Shown one piece after another: positions 52,726 through 62,227 of a DNA stretch of 64,000 nucleotides (its first letter is position 1; each line of letters begins with the position of its first letter). The stretch comes from Actinoplanes teichomyceticus ATCC 31121 (GTDB taxonomy: Bacteria > Actinomycetota > Actinomycetes > Mycobacteriales > Micromonosporaceae): NCBI RefSeq assembly GCF_003711105.1, contig NZ_CP023865.1, positions 3,125,001-3,189,000 of the forward strand, written 5' to 3'. Position numbers and translations under genes: made by a program. Under the pieces are notes generated by a model. It saw only the letters and a list, made by a program, of their open reading frames with translations. It made no database searches and had not been told where the DNA came from.

Positions 52726-53265
52726 TCAGGCGGCCACCCGGTCCAGCAGCCGGTCGCAGAAGGCCGGCAGGTCGTCCGGCTTGCGGCTGGTGATCAGCGA
52801 GCCGTCCACGTGGACCTCCTCGTCGACCCAGGTGGCGCCGGCGTTCTTCACGTCGGTGCGCAGGCTGGGCCAGCTGGTCAGGGTGCGGCCGTCGACGACC
52901 CCGGCCTCGACCAGCGTCCACGGGCCGTGGCAGATCGCGGCGACCGGCTTGCCGGTGGCGACGAAGTCACGCACGAACCGGACGGCGCTCGCGTCGGCGC
53001 GCAGGAAGTCCGGGTTGGCGACGCCGCCGGGCAGCACCAGCGCGTCGTACTCGGCGACGCGGGCGTCGCGGACCAGCTTGTCCACCGGGTACGTGCCCGC
53101 CTTGTCCATGTGGTTGACGGCCTGGATGGCGCCGTCCTTGATCGAGAGCAGCTCGGCGGTGCCGCCGGCGTTCTCCACCGCCTTGCGCGGCTCGGTGTAC
53201 TCGACCTCCTCCACGCCGTCGGTGGCGAGGAAGGCGATCCGCTTACCGGAGATCGATGTAGCCAT
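52726..53265 (-). CDS. DJ-1/PfpI-family protein (YhbO-like deglycase or protease)
   Basis: 179 aa. Nucleophile Cys is in AAICHGPW (about 112) with the adjacent His, and the flavodoxin-like strand IAFLATDGVEEVEYTEP at 10-26 provides the conserved Glu. Typical length. Members act as general stress proteins, glyoxalase-like or deglycase enzymes. ATG 53265 follows GAGGAACC. Monocistronic. Confidence 0.9.
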   Translation of the reverse strand: MATSISGKRIAFLATDGVEEVEYTEPRKAVENAGGTAELLSIKDGAIQAVNHMDKAGTYPVDKLVRDARVAEYDALVLPGGVANPDFLRADASAVRFVRDFVATGKPVAAICHGPWTLVEAGVVDGRTLTSWPSLRTDVKNAGATWVDEEVHVDGSLITSRKPDDLPAFCDRLLDRVAA

Positions 53266-53396
53266 GATGGATGGTTCCTCCCGCTGTTGGGCTTTTTCGG
53301 GCACCCGATCCGGTGCCCCCGGCGCGGCCGGGTAAACGCGGCGGGAATGCATCGGACATCACGGTCGCGGACGGGCGTGCTGGACCCGCCCGGGTG

Positions 53397-53482
53397 CGCC
53401 GGTCGCGGAGATCGTCCGCACCCGGCACGCCGCCGCCTACCTGATCGACCTGGCCACCCCGGAGGACGCCGGGACGCGGTGA
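53397..53482 (+). pseudogene. Possible coding remnant
   Basis: In the 392-bp gap 53266-53657 one frame reads [20 protein letters not shown] then EDAGTR and a stop at 53480-53482, which looks like a protein C-terminus without its start. Family not recognised. The rest of the gap, the divergent promoter region of the PfpI-like and chemoreceptor genes, shows nothing distinctive. Confidence 0.25.
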
Positions 53483-53657
53483 CCGGCCGAGCGGTGCGTC
53501 CGCGAAGGGGCGTCCCGAGCGTGGGTTGCAGCTGGATAGCACTGACTTTTCGAGGTCGCCGCTTTTCCGGGCCGCCGCGCTCATGGCGCGCCGTTCCGGC
53601 CCGAAAGGGGGGACACGAAGCGGCACCGGGTCGCTCTCATCGGAAACGGGGCGACGA

Positions 53658-55211
53658 ATGTTCGGCGCGCGCAATTCGCAGAAGGTCGCGACACTTCACG
53701 ACGAGCTCGCCGAGGCCGCGACCGACGTGGAGGCGGTCACCGAGGTCGTGCGGGCGATGGAGCGGGCGAGCTCGCCGGAGGCCGCCATCGGCACCGCGCT
53801 GCGGCTGGTGCGCGAGCGTTTCGGATGGGAGTACAGCTCGTACTGGCAGCTGGACGCCGCGACCCGGACACTGCGCTTCGCCCAGGAGAGCGGCCGGGTC
53901 AACGACGAGTTCCGGAAGGTGACGCTGGAGGCCACGTTCGCCGAGGGCGTGGGCCTGTCCGGGCGGGCCTGGCGTACCCGGGACCTGGTCTTCGTGCGCA
54001 ACCTCGCCGACGTCACCGACTGTGTGCGGGCGCCGGCCGCGCTGCGCGCCGGGGTACGCAGCGGCATCTGCTTCCCGATCATCGAGAGCGGCGCGGTCGT
54101 CGGCACCATGGACTTCTTCGCCACGGCGGAGATGCACCCGACGGGCAACCGGCTGTCGGTCCTCCGGGCGATCGGGGTGCTGGTCTCCGGGGCGCTGGTG
54201 CGGCTGCGCGAGACGATTCAGCAGGAGAAGGCGGCGCAGGACGTGGAGGCGGTCTCCACCGTGATCCGTCAGATGACCCAGGCGACGAGCCGGGATGAGG
54301 CGCTGCGGTCGGCGCTGGAGACCATCCGCAAGGAGTTCGACTGGCAGTACGGGTCCTTCTGGCACCTCGACGAGGAGGCCGAGGTGCTGCGGTTCGCCCT
54401 GGAGTCCGGCGACGCCGGCGCGGAGTTCCGGCGGGTCACGACGACCGCGTCGTTCGCCCGCGGCGTGGGGCTGTCCGGTCGCGCCTGGCAGCGGGGTGAC
54501 CTGGTCTTCGTGGAGGACCTCGGCGAGCTGACCGACTGCGTGCGCCGCCCGGCCGCGCAGGCGGTGGGCGTCCGGTCGGGGGTGTGCCTGCCCATCCGGG
54601 TCGGCGGCCGGATCGTCGGCACGATGGACTTCTTCGCCACCCGGACGCTGATCATGTACCCGGGCCGGGAGAGCGCCCTGCGCAACACCGCCTTCCTGGT
54701 CGGTCAGGCGCTGGAACGGTTCGTCTCGGCCCAGCAGCTGCACAGCGCCGGCCGGGAGCTGCTGGAGTCGATCGGCGAGGTGGAACGCAACGTCAGTTCC
54801 GCCTCCACCGTGGCCGCGCGGGGCGAGGAGCTCACCGTGGAGGCCAACGAGCAGGTGGCCGCCCTGGGCCGGGCCAGCGCCGAGATCAGCAACGTGGTCC
54901 GCGACATCCAGAGCATCGCGGCGCAGACCAAGCTGCTCGCCCTCAACGCGACGATCGAGGCGGCCCGGGCGGGCGAGTCCGGCAAGGGCTTCGCGGTCGT
55001 CGCCGGCGAGGTCAAGGAGCTGTCCACCGAGACGGAGCGGGCCACCGACGAGGTCAGCGCGAGGGTCAGCGCCATCCAGGCGGCGGTCGACGCGGTCACC
55101 GCGTCGCTGGCCCAGATCCACACCGCGGTGGAGGAGATCAACCACACCCAGGAACTGATCGGCGCGGTCCTCAAGGATCAGGTCGCGGTCACCGGCGCGA
55201 TCCTCGTCTGA
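53658..55211 (+). CDS. Soluble chemoreceptor-like protein with tandem GAF domains
   Basis: 517 aa with no membrane segment. Two clearly homologous GAF domains (about 25-190 and 200-360) each contain a GVGLSGRAW...DLVFV...LTDCVRxPAA...GVRSGxCxPI series, a recent internal duplication. The C-terminal signalling tip has [17 protein letters not shown] and [14 protein letters not shown]. No HAMP. A cytoplasmic receptor sensing an internal ligand; whether it couples to flagella or another Che-like system is open. ATG 53658 follows ACGGGG. Confidence 0.88.
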   Translation: MFGARNSQKVATLHDELAEAATDVEAVTEVVRAMERASSPEAAIGTALRLVRERFGWEYSSYWQLDAATRTLRFAQESGRVNDEFRKVTLEATFAEGVGLSGRAWRTRDLVFVRNLADVTDCVRAPAALRAGVRSGICFPIIESGAVVGTMDFFATAEMHPTGNRLSVLRAIGVLVSGALVRLRETIQQEKAAQDVEAVSTVIRQMTQATSRDEALRSALETIRKEFDWQYGSFWHLDEEAEVLRFALESGDAGAEFRRVTTTASFARGVGLSGRAWQRGDLVFVEDLGELTDCVRRPAAQAVGVRSGVCLPIRVGGRIVGTMDFFATRTLIMYPGRESALRNTAFLVGQALERFVSAQQLHSAGRELLESIGEVERNVSSASTVAARGEELTVEANEQVAALGRASAEISNVVRDIQSIAAQTKLLALNATIEAARAGESGKGFAVVAGEVKELSTETERATDEVSARVSAIQAAVDAVTASLAQIHTAVEEINHTQELIGAVLKDQVAVTGAILV

Positions 55212-55229
55212 GCCGCCGGCCGGCCCGGC

Positions 55230-55838
55230 TCACCGCTCCCGCGTGACCGCCACGATCGCGGCGTGCGGCCGGTTGGCGCCGTCGGCGGGCCGGCGCCCGC
55301 GCTCCACCTCGATGAACCCGGCTCCGCGCAACCGCTCGGAGAACTCGTCGGCCGGCCAGCGGTAGGCCGTCGTGACCTTGTGGTCGAACGGGCCGGCCAC
55401 GTCGCCGTCGACGAAGCCGGCCACCAGCGTGCCGCCCGGGGCGAGCACCCGCCGGAACTCGGCCAGGGCGCCGTCGAGGTCCGGCGGCGGCAGATGGATC
55501 AGCGAGTACCAGGCGAGGATCCCGCCGATCGTGTGGTCCCCGGCGTCGAGCGCGGTCATCGACCCGAGGCGGTAGTCACCGTCCGGGTGGGCCGCCCGGG
55601 CGTGGGCGATGAACTCGGGAACCATGTCGATCCCGGTCGCGTCGACGCCGAGCGACCGGAGATGCCCGGTCAGGTGGCCGGGCCCGCAGCCGAGGTCGAG
55701 CACCCGGCCCGGCCGGATCGACAGGTGGCGCCCGATCAGGGCGAGGTCGTCGGCGTGCACCTGAGCGGTCGAGCCGAACAGTTCGATGTAGAGGCCGGCG
55801 ACCGCGGAGTAGCCGTCCCGTACCCGCTCGGAGTCCAT
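55230..55838 (-). CDS. SAM-dependent methyltransferase
   Basis: 202 aa class I methyltransferase. VLDLGCGPGHLTGHLRSLG (about 46-64) and DATGIDMVPEFIAHAR, then AWYSLIHLPPPDLDGALAEFRRVLAPGGTL in the UbiE/SmtA-like style. The ATG at 55838 lacks a clear ribosome-binding site and may be leaderless. Substrate unknown. Convergent with the tandem-GAF gene 18 bp away. Confidence 0.85.
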   Translation of the reverse strand: MDSERVRDGYSAVAGLYIELFGSTAQVHADDLALIGRHLSIRPGRVLDLGCGPGHLTGHLRSLGVDATGIDMVPEFIAHARAAHPDGDYRLGSMTALDAGDHTIGGILAWYSLIHLPPPDLDGALAEFRRVLAPGGTLVAGFVDGDVAGPFDHKVTTAYRWPADEFSERLRGAGFIEVERGRRPADGANRPHAAIVAVTRER

Positions 55839-56061
55839 CAGGTGACTGTACGGACCGGTCCGCCCGGCGCCGGTCACCGGGCGCGGCGATCCGGGCGGCG
55901 TGCTTGCCGATCCGGGCCCGGTCTGCTCGACTGTGCTGGGCACGCCGGGCCGCCACCGGGCGGTCCGCCGGTCCTGACGACGCGAGGGCCGCGGGGCCTT
56001 ACCCACGCGCCGCGCCGCGCGCAGACGGCACCCCACCGGGTCCGTCCTGGAGGGAGCCGAC

Positions 56062-57483
56062 ATGTCCGCCGCCCGCCGCTTCGCCCGGCTCAGCACGGCG
56101 CAGCCGCCGCGAAACCCCGGACTGCTGCTGCACCGGGCGATCGTGCTCGGTGGCGGCGTGGCCGGGCTGATGGCGGCCCGGGTGCTCAGCGACCACGCCG
56201 CACAGGTGCTGATCGTCGAGCCGGACGACCTGGTGGCGCTGGACGTGCCGGACGAGCGGCTCGCCGCCGACCCGGCCGGCGCGGCCGTCCCGCGGCCCGG
56301 GGTGCCGCAGGGCAGTCAGGTGCACGCGCTGCTGGCGGCCGGGCAGATCCAGCTCGAACGCTGGTTCCCCGGCTTCGTGCGGGAGGCGGTCGCGGCCGGT
56401 GCGGTGATCGCCCCGCCCGGCGCCACCCGCCTCTACCTGGACGGCCGGTTGCGGGTGAACCCGCCGGGCGGGGTGGCCGGGCGGTCGCTCAGCTCCAGCC
56501 GGCCGTTCCTGGAGGCGCTGCTGCGGCACCGGGTGCTGCGGCTGCCCCGGGTCCGTACCGTGCCGGGGCGGGCCGAGGGTCTGCTGACCGGCGGCGGCGC
56601 GGTGACCGGCGTCCGCTACCGCCCGGCCGGGTCCGCCGGCACCGTGGACGAGCCGGCGGACTTCGTGGTGGATGCCACCGGACGCGCCAGCCGGTTGGGC
56701 GACTGGCTGGTCGCGGCCGGTTTCCCGCGTCCGGCGACGCGCCGCGTGGGCATCCGGCTCAACTACGCGACCGCGCTGTTCCCGCGCCCGGCGGACACCG
56801 CGGTGTGGACGTGCGTCTCGATCGCCGGCCCGGGGCCGGGCCGGACGGCGCGGATCGGCGGCTTCACCCCGATCGAGGGGGACCGCTGGATGATGCTGGT
56901 GTCCGGGTACGCCGGCGACCGGCCCGGGCGCGACCCCGGCGAGTTCCGCGAGCGGTGCGTGCGCGACTTCCCGGCCGAGTTCGCCGCGGTCGCGACGGCG
57001 GCCGCGCCGATCGGCGGGGTGGTCACCTACCACCAGGCCGACAGCCGGCGCCGGGACTTCGAGCTGGACCGCTTCCCGGCCCGCCTGATCGCCGCCGGCG
57101 ATGCGGTGGCCTCTTTCAACCCGGTGTACGGCCAGGGCATGACCGCGGCGATGCTGCACGCGTCCGGCCTCTCGGAGTACCTGCGCGGCCGGCCGGACCT
57201 GAGCCGCCCGGCCCGCTCCTACTTCGCCGACGTGCGGGTGGTCGTCGATGCGGCCTGGCAGGTGTCGGCCACCGCCGATCTGGCGCTGCCGCACGTGGAC
57301 GGGCCGTACCCGCCCGGGTACCGGGCGATGCGCCGGGTCAGCCGGCTGATCGCCGAGGCGGCGGCGCGTGACCCGGCGGTGAACCGCCGGGTCGGCCGGG
57401 TGACCGCGATGCTGGCACACCCGAGCTCGCTGAGCGGCCCCGGTCTCCTGCTGCGCGCGCTGGCGGCGGCCGCCCGCCGCTGA
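56062..57483 (+). CDS. FAD-dependent monooxygenase / epoxidase-like protein
   Basis: 473 aa. FAD motif AIVLGGGVAGLMAARVLSDH (about 25-44), the long insert GVPQGSQVHALLAAGQIQLE typical of FAD-binding squalene-epoxidase-like bacterial monooxygenases, and the second motif LIAAGDAVASFNPVYGQGMTAA near 345. ATG 56062 has GGAGGG upstream. Substrate unknown; no biosynthetic cluster is adjacent. The stop is followed by a tandem-repeat array derived from the convergent gene. Confidence 0.85.
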   Translation: MSAARRFARLSTAQPPRNPGLLLHRAIVLGGGVAGLMAARVLSDHAAQVLIVEPDDLVALDVPDERLAADPAGAAVPRPGVPQGSQVHALLAAGQIQLERWFPGFVREAVAAGAVIAPPGATRLYLDGRLRVNPPGGVAGRSLSSSRPFLEALLRHRVLRLPRVRTVPGRAEGLLTGGGAVTGVRYRPAGSAGTVDEPADFVVDATGRASRLGDWLVAAGFPRPATRRVGIRLNYATALFPRPADTAVWTCVSIAGPGPGRTARIGGFTPIEGDRWMMLVSGYAGDRPGRDPGEFRERCVRDFPAEFAAVATAAAPIGGVVTYHQADSRRRDFELDRFPARLIAAGDAVASFNPVYGQGMTAAMLHASGLSEYLRGRPDLSRPARSYFADVRVVVDAAWQVSATADLALPHVDGPYPPGYRAMRRVSRLIAEAAARDPAVNRRVGRVTAMLAHPSSLSGPGLLLRALAAAARR

Positions 57484-57503
57484 CCGGACGCGTCGGGCGC
57501 CGG

Positions 57504-57688
57504 TTCGCCGGTGTGTGGCTCAGCGTCGGCGGGTGGTTCGACGGTGTGTGGCTCAGTGCCCGGCGGGTGGTTCGCCGGTGTGTGGTTCAGTGCCCGGCGG
57601 CTGGTTCGCCGGTGTGTGGTTCAGTGCCCGGCGGCTGGTTCGCCGGTGTGTGGTTCAGTGCCCGGCCGCCGGTCCGACGGTGTGTGGC

Positions 57689-57713
<25 letters not shown>
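57504..57713. repeat. 34-bp tandem repeat containing the TetR gene's 3' end, six units
   Basis: gtgtgtggctcagtgcccgg starts at 57511, 57544, 57578, 57612, 57646 and 57680 (periods 33, 34, 34, 34, 34). On the minus strand each unit reads the final codons PAAGH and the TGA stop of the TetR gene (57689). The unit nearest the gene is the genuine end; the others lie beyond it. A 34-bp period is not a multiple of three. Confidence 0.9.
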
Positions 57714-58342
<629 letters not shown>

Positions 58343-58377
58343 GAGTGCCTCCGTGGATCGTGACGCACGTCATCTTA

Positions 58378-58445
58378 ACCGGTCGGTACAGAAATATGTG
58401 CGGCGGTGCCGGCGTTCCGATATCCGTACCGGACGGTATAGAAAT
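58378..58445. promoter_or_regulatory. Two TetR-type operator sites in direct repeat
   Basis: ACCG-GT-CGGT (58378-58387) and TACCG-GA-CGGTA (58427-58438) are palindromes; the 17-bp strings CCGG(t/a)CGGTA(c/t)AGAAAT at 58379 and 58429 are near-identical direct repeats 50 bp apart. They sit between the TetR start and the rightward operon, the second overlapping a TATAGA box. Confidence 0.6.
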
Positions 58446-58458
58446 GGAGGTGCTCGTG

Positions 58459-58809
58459 ATGAGCGCGCCATCATCCCCGGCGCTCGGCCGGGTCGGCGTC
58501 GGGAACATGCGGCTGCGGTCCGCGGCCCGGCCCCAGATCCGGGCGGCCGTGGCCGAACGGGACGGGCTCGCCCGGGGCGCCATCTGGCTGCCCGGGCTCG
58601 ACGGCGCGGGCGCCCCGGTGCCCGGCCGCAGCGACCGCCTGATCGACGCGCTGGTGGCGCACGGCGACGTCGACGGTCTCGCCCGCCGCGTCCGCGAGCA
58701 TCTCGACGCGGGCGTCGACCACGTCGCCCCGCACGTGTTCACCGACCCCGGATCCACCGAACTCCCGCTCGCGCAATGGCGCGAGCCGGCCGCAACCCTC
58801 GTGCACTGA
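58459..58809 (+). CDS. Internally deleted F420-type luciferase-like oxidoreductase
   Basis: 116 aa from ATG 58459 with GGAGG 8 nt upstream. The first 45 residues (LGRVGV...AVAERDGLARGAIWLPG) resemble the N-terminus of TIGR03620-type F420-dependent luciferase-like oxidoreductases, and the next stretch (GRSDRLIDALVAHGDVDGLA, REHLDAGVDHVAPHVF) resembles their C-terminus. About 170-190 residues of barrel are missing between the two, with the frame intact. Either a decayed gene that kept its frame or a minimal protein. First gene of the TetR-controlled operon, 22 bp before the SDR. Confidence 0.6.
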   Translation: MSAPSSPALGRVGVGNMRLRSAARPQIRAAVAERDGLARGAIWLPGLDGAGAPVPGRSDRLIDALVAHGDVDGLARRVREHLDAGVDHVAPHVFTDPGSTELPLAQWREPAATLVH

Positions 58810-58831
58810 CCTCTCGAAGGAGACAACCATC

Positions 58832-59581
58832 ATGGGACAGCTCACCGGCAGGACCGCCCTCGTCACCGGCGCCACCGCGGGCATCGGCCTCGCCGCCGCC
58901 CGCCGGCTGGCCGCCGAGGGTGCGTACGTCTTCCTCACCGGCCGCCGCCAGCAAGCCCTGGACGCCGCCGTCGCCGAACTCGGCGGGCCGGCCACCGGCA
59001 TCCGTGCCGACGTCGCCGACCCCGACGACCTGGTCCGCGTCGCCGACGTGATCCGCGAACGGGGCAGCGGCCTGGACGTGCTCTTCGCGAACGCGGGCGG
59101 CGGCGAGTTCGCGGCCCTCGGCGAGATCACCTGGCAGCACTACGCCGACACGTTCAACACCAACGTCGGAGGCACCCTGTTCACCGTGCAGACCGTGCTG
59201 CCCCTGCTCAACCCGGGCGCCTCGATCATCGTGACCAGCTCGAACATCGACGTGAAGGGCGCCGCGGCGTTCAGCGTCTACGCCGCCAGCAAGGCCGCGC
59301 TGCGCTCGTTCACCCGCAGCTGGGCCGCCGAGCTCGCGGGCCGGGACATCCGGGTCAACAGCATCGCGCCCGGCCCGGTCGCCACGCCCGGTCTCAGCGG
59401 ACTGGCCCCCGACCCGGCGGCCGCCCAGCAGTTGCTCGACAACCTGGCCGCGGGCGTGCCGATGAAGCGGCTCGGGCGCCCCGAGGAGATCGCCGACGCG
59501 GTCGCCTTCCTCGCCTCGCCGGCGAGCAGCTTCATGACCGGCGCGGAGATCTACGTCGACGGGGGCGCCAGCCAGATCTGA
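58832..59581 (+). CDS. Short-chain dehydrogenase/reductase
   Basis: 249 aa classical SDR. TGATAGIGLAAARRLAAEG (TGxxxGIG) at about 12-30, TGRR near 36 suggesting NADPH, NAG in FANAGGG near 88, Ser in IVTSSNI, and YAASK at about 150-154. AAGGAG lies about 8 nt upstream of ATG 58832. Ends YVDGGASQI as usual. Co-transcribed with the preceding truncated gene under the divergent TetR. Substrate unknown. Confidence 0.93.
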   Translation: MGQLTGRTALVTGATAGIGLAAARRLAAEGAYVFLTGRRQQALDAAVAELGGPATGIRADVADPDDLVRVADVIRERGSGLDVLFANAGGGEFAALGEITWQHYADTFNTNVGGTLFTVQTVLPLLNPGASIIVTSSNIDVKGAAAFSVYAASKAALRSFTRSWAAELAGRDIRVNSIAPGPVATPGLSGLAPDPAAAQQLLDNLAAGVPMKRLGRPEEIADAVAFLASPASSFMTGAEIYVDGGASQI

Positions 59582-59753
59582 CCCGGGGGCCCGGCGTCGA
59601 CCATCCGCAGCAGGACGCGCCGGGTGACGTCCTGGTGGTCGGTGCGGCGTACCGGGCCGCTCGCCCTCGCCCGTCCCGTCGCCCGCCGCGCCCGTCGCCC
59701 GCCGGTGCGGGCGGCGGGCGGCGCGGCCGGGATGCCCCGACCATCCGGCCCGA

Positions 59754-60296
59754 TCAGGTCCGGCTGTCCTGGTCGCCGTCGCTGCTGCCGCTGCTGCCGC
59801 TGCTGCCGCTGTCGCCGGGAGCCGGCTGGAAGAGGGTGCACAGGATCTCGTAGCGCGCCCCGGCGTCGCCGGCGTCCTCCAGACCGTCGATCAGGCTTTC
59901 CAGCGCGGCCGCCGCGGCCCGTGCCTGCTCCCGGGTCAGCCGCAGGTTACGGATGCGGAAGCCGGGGACCTCGCCGGCGCCGGCCAGGTCGTCGGCGACC
60001 GCGCGCACCGAGACCGGGCCGGACTCCGGGCCGGTGAACACCAGGCGGCGGGCGGTGCGCAGGTAGTAGTGCTCGGTGCCGCCGCGGACCTGCCGGGTCT
60101 CGACCACGGTGGCCAGTCCGGCCGCCTGCAGCACGCCGAGGTGGTGGGCGATGTTGCCCTTGCGCTGGCCCAGGGCCTTGGCGAGCTGGCTGATCGTGGC
60201 GGCCTGCTGGCCGATGGCGAACAGGATGCGGTGCCGCAGCGGGTGCCCGAGCGCCCGGTGCTGCTCCGGCGCGGAGATCTCCAGTCGCTCGTCCAC
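59754..60296 (-). CDS. ArsR-family winged-helix regulator
   Basis: 180 aa. ALGHPLRHRILFAIGQQAAT (about 15-34) and ISQLAKALGQRKGNIAHHLGVLQAAGLATVV are the wHTH of ArsR/HTH_20-type repressors. No metal-binding Cys pair, so not a metal sensor of the ArsR/SmtB kind. The C-terminus SGSSGSSGSSDG is encoded by a 9-bp (ctgccgctg-like) tandem repeat at about 59778-59815. Divergent from an S41 peptidase gene; overlapping palindromes lie between. Confidence 0.88.
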   Translation of the reverse strand: MDERLEISAPEQHRALGHPLRHRILFAIGQQAATISQLAKALGQRKGNIAHHLGVLQAAGLATVVETRQVRGGTEHYYLRTARRLVFTGPESGPVSVRAVADDLAGAGEVPGFRIRNLRLTREQARAAAAALESLIDGLEDAGDAGARYEILCTLFQPAPGDSGSSGSSGSSDGDQDSRT

Positions 60297-60303
60297 GAAC
60301 CAA

Positions 60304-60332
60304 GCGTCAAATCTTCTTGACGCTTTGTCAAG
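60304..60332. promoter_or_regulatory. Overlapping palindromes between ArsR and S41 peptidase genes
   Basis: GCGTCAA-ATCTTC-TTGACGC (60304-60323) and CTTGAC-GCTTT-GTCAAG (60316-60332), both perfect, sharing the central TTGAC. They start 8 bp upstream of the ArsR ATG. The shared GTCAA half-site in alternating orientation suggests two ArsR dimers bound side by side. Confidence 0.65.
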
Positions 60333-60379
60333 TGTGGTGCTTCACTGCTGCGGTCGACAGTGGACGGCGAGGGAGGCCC

Positions 60380-61288
60380 ATGCGCCAGGACGAGATCACC
60401 GCGGTGGTGAAGCAGGTCGTCGACCTGCTCGCCGAGAAGTACGTGTTCCCCGACGTCGGGCACCGGGCCGGCGCCGTGCTGACCGCCGCGCTGGCCTCCG
60501 GGCGCTATCCGGACGGCGTCGCCGCGCCGGCGCTGGCCGCGCTGGTCACCGAGGACCTCCAGTCGGTCAACGGCGACCTGCACCTGCGCCTGCTCTTCAG
60601 CGAGGAGCCGCTGCGCGACGACCACGGCGACGATGCCGCGGACCTGGCCGCGGCGGCCGGCTGGGCGGCCCGCACCGGGGGCGGCATCGAGCGGGTCGAG
60701 CGGCTCGACGGCAACATCGGCCTGATCACGATCAACCCGCTGCTGTTCCCGCCGACGCTGGCCGGCGAGCCGATCGCGGCGGCGATGACGCTGGTCGCCG
60801 GCTCCTCCGCGCTGGTGCTCGACGTGCGCGGCTGCCGTGGCGGCTCGCCGGACACCGTCGCGCTGCTGTGCAGCTACCTGTTCGGGCCGGAGCCGGTCCA
60901 CCTGAACAACATCCAGTCCCGGGCCGGTGACTCGACCCGGCAGATGTGGACGCTGCCGTACCTGGGGGGCCCGCGTTACGGCCCGGACCGGCCGGTCGCC
61001 GTGCTGACCAGCGCCACGACCTTCTCCGGCGCCGAGGAACTGGCGTTCGACCTGCAGGAACGGCAGCGAGCGACGATCGTGGGGGAGGTGACCCGGGGCG
61101 GGGCGCACCCCCGCGACGGCTTCGCGGTGCATCCGCACCTGGAGGTGACCATCCCGGTCGCCCGTTCGGTGAGCCCGATCTCCGGTACGAACTGGGAGGG
61201 CGTCGGGGTGCGGCCGGACCTGGCGGCGCCCGCGGAGCAGGCGCTCGACCGGGCGGTCCGGCATCTGCGGACGCTGCTCGGGGAATGA
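60380..61288 (+). CDS. S41-family peptidase (IRBP/tail-specific protease-like)
   Basis: 302 aa. The N-terminus ITAVVKQVVDLLAEKYVFP is the interphotoreceptor-retinoid-binding-protein-like opening of S41B, and the core has VLDVRGCRGGSPDTVALL and the serine motif TSATTFSGAEELAFDLQ with Ser in FSGAE. No PDZ or signal peptide, so probably cytoplasmic. ATG 60380 follows GGGAGG. Regulated by the divergent ArsR. Substrate unknown. Confidence 0.86.
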   Translation: MRQDEITAVVKQVVDLLAEKYVFPDVGHRAGAVLTAALASGRYPDGVAAPALAALVTEDLQSVNGDLHLRLLFSEEPLRDDHGDDAADLAAAAGWAARTGGGIERVERLDGNIGLITINPLLFPPTLAGEPIAAAMTLVAGSSALVLDVRGCRGGSPDTVALLCSYLFGPEPVHLNNIQSRAGDSTRQMWTLPYLGGPRYGPDRPVAVLTSATTFSGAEELAFDLQERQRATIVGEVTRGGAHPRDGFAVHPHLEVTIPVARSVSPISGTNWEGVGVRPDLAAPAEQALDRAVRHLRTLLGE

Positions 61289-61443
61289 GCCCCCACCACG
61301 GCATGACCCGGTCCGTACCCGGGTAGGACGGTGGATGCCGGCGGCACGGTCTCTGCGCTTGGCGGCCGGACGGCCGTACCGCCGGCCACGACGGCGCGGG
61401 GCGGCGAAGGCGGCGGATCAGGCGCCCTCGCCGCCCCGCGGAC

Positions 61444-62130
61444 TCAGCCGGCGGCGTGCGCCGGGACCGGGTCGGTCACCCGGTGGTCGTCCACATCGAA
61501 CGCGATCTCGTCCAGCACGTCGACGACGCCGGGCACCAGCCGCACCAACCGGACCGCGAGCATCGCCGTGGACCAGCGCTCGACCCGGCCGGTCAGGTCG
61601 ACGACACCCTGGCGCACCTCGACCTCGACAGCCGCCAGATTCTCGGTGTACGTGGCCTCGTGCACCGCCGCCCGGACGTCGGTGGCGATCTCGTCGTCCG
61701 GCCGCAGGTGCTCCTTGAGCAGGTCGCTGCGGCTGACGATGCCGACCAGCCGGCCCAGCGGGTCCTCGACCGGCATCTGCTTGACGTGCGCCTCGTTCAT
61801 CCGCCGCGCGGCGGTGCGGATGCCGGTGGTCGGCAGCACCACCACGGCCGGCGCGGTCATCAGCTCGCCGGCGGTCAGAGCGTCCGCCTTGCGGCGCGCG
61901 GTCCGGTCGTTGCGCTCGAACCAGCGAGGCTGCCCGGCGCCGACATATTCGATCTTGCGAAGCAGGTCCGATTCGGAGACCACCCCGAGGACCCGCCGGT
62001 CACGGTCGACGACCGGCACCGCGTTGATACGGTTCGCGGCGAGCAGGGCGACCAGCTCTCGATACGCAACGTCCGGGCCGACCGCGATCACGTCGGTGGT
62101 CATGACGTCGTTGACATGCCAAACCTTCAT
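61444..62130 (-). CDS. CBS-pair protein with BON domain
   Basis: 228 aa; ATG 62130 preceded by GGAGGG 7 nt upstream. CBS 1 about 5-60 (VNDVMTTDVIAVGPDVAY, VPVVDRDRRVLGVVSESDLL), CBS 2 about 88-145 (ELMTAPAVVVLPTTGIRTAA, LVGIVSRSDLLKEHL), BON domain about 150-215. This layout is common in actinobacteria, often linked to stress or dormancy, binding adenine nucleotides. No membrane segment. Confidence 0.9.
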   Translation of the reverse strand: MKVWHVNDVMTTDVIAVGPDVAYRELVALLAANRINAVPVVDRDRRVLGVVSESDLLRKIEYVGAGQPRWFERNDRTARRKADALTAGELMTAPAVVVLPTTGIRTAARRMNEAHVKQMPVEDPLGRLVGIVSRSDLLKEHLRPDDEIATDVRAAVHEATYTENLAAVEVEVRQGVVDLTGRVERWSTAMLAVRLVRLVPGVVDVLDEIAFDVDDHRVTDPVPAHAAG

Positions 62131-62227
62131 CGTGCATCCCTCCACCGCCACGCTAGGAAGCGGTGGCACCCGTCCGGCAGGACCGGGCGGCCCGGCCGGA
62201 CGGGTCCAACGGCACCCGGTCGGCGGG

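Noticed and set aside
54584..55246. Rightward 220-codon frame inside the tandem-GAF chemoreceptor
   Set aside because: Shadow of the chemoreceptor; no homology or ribosome-binding site.
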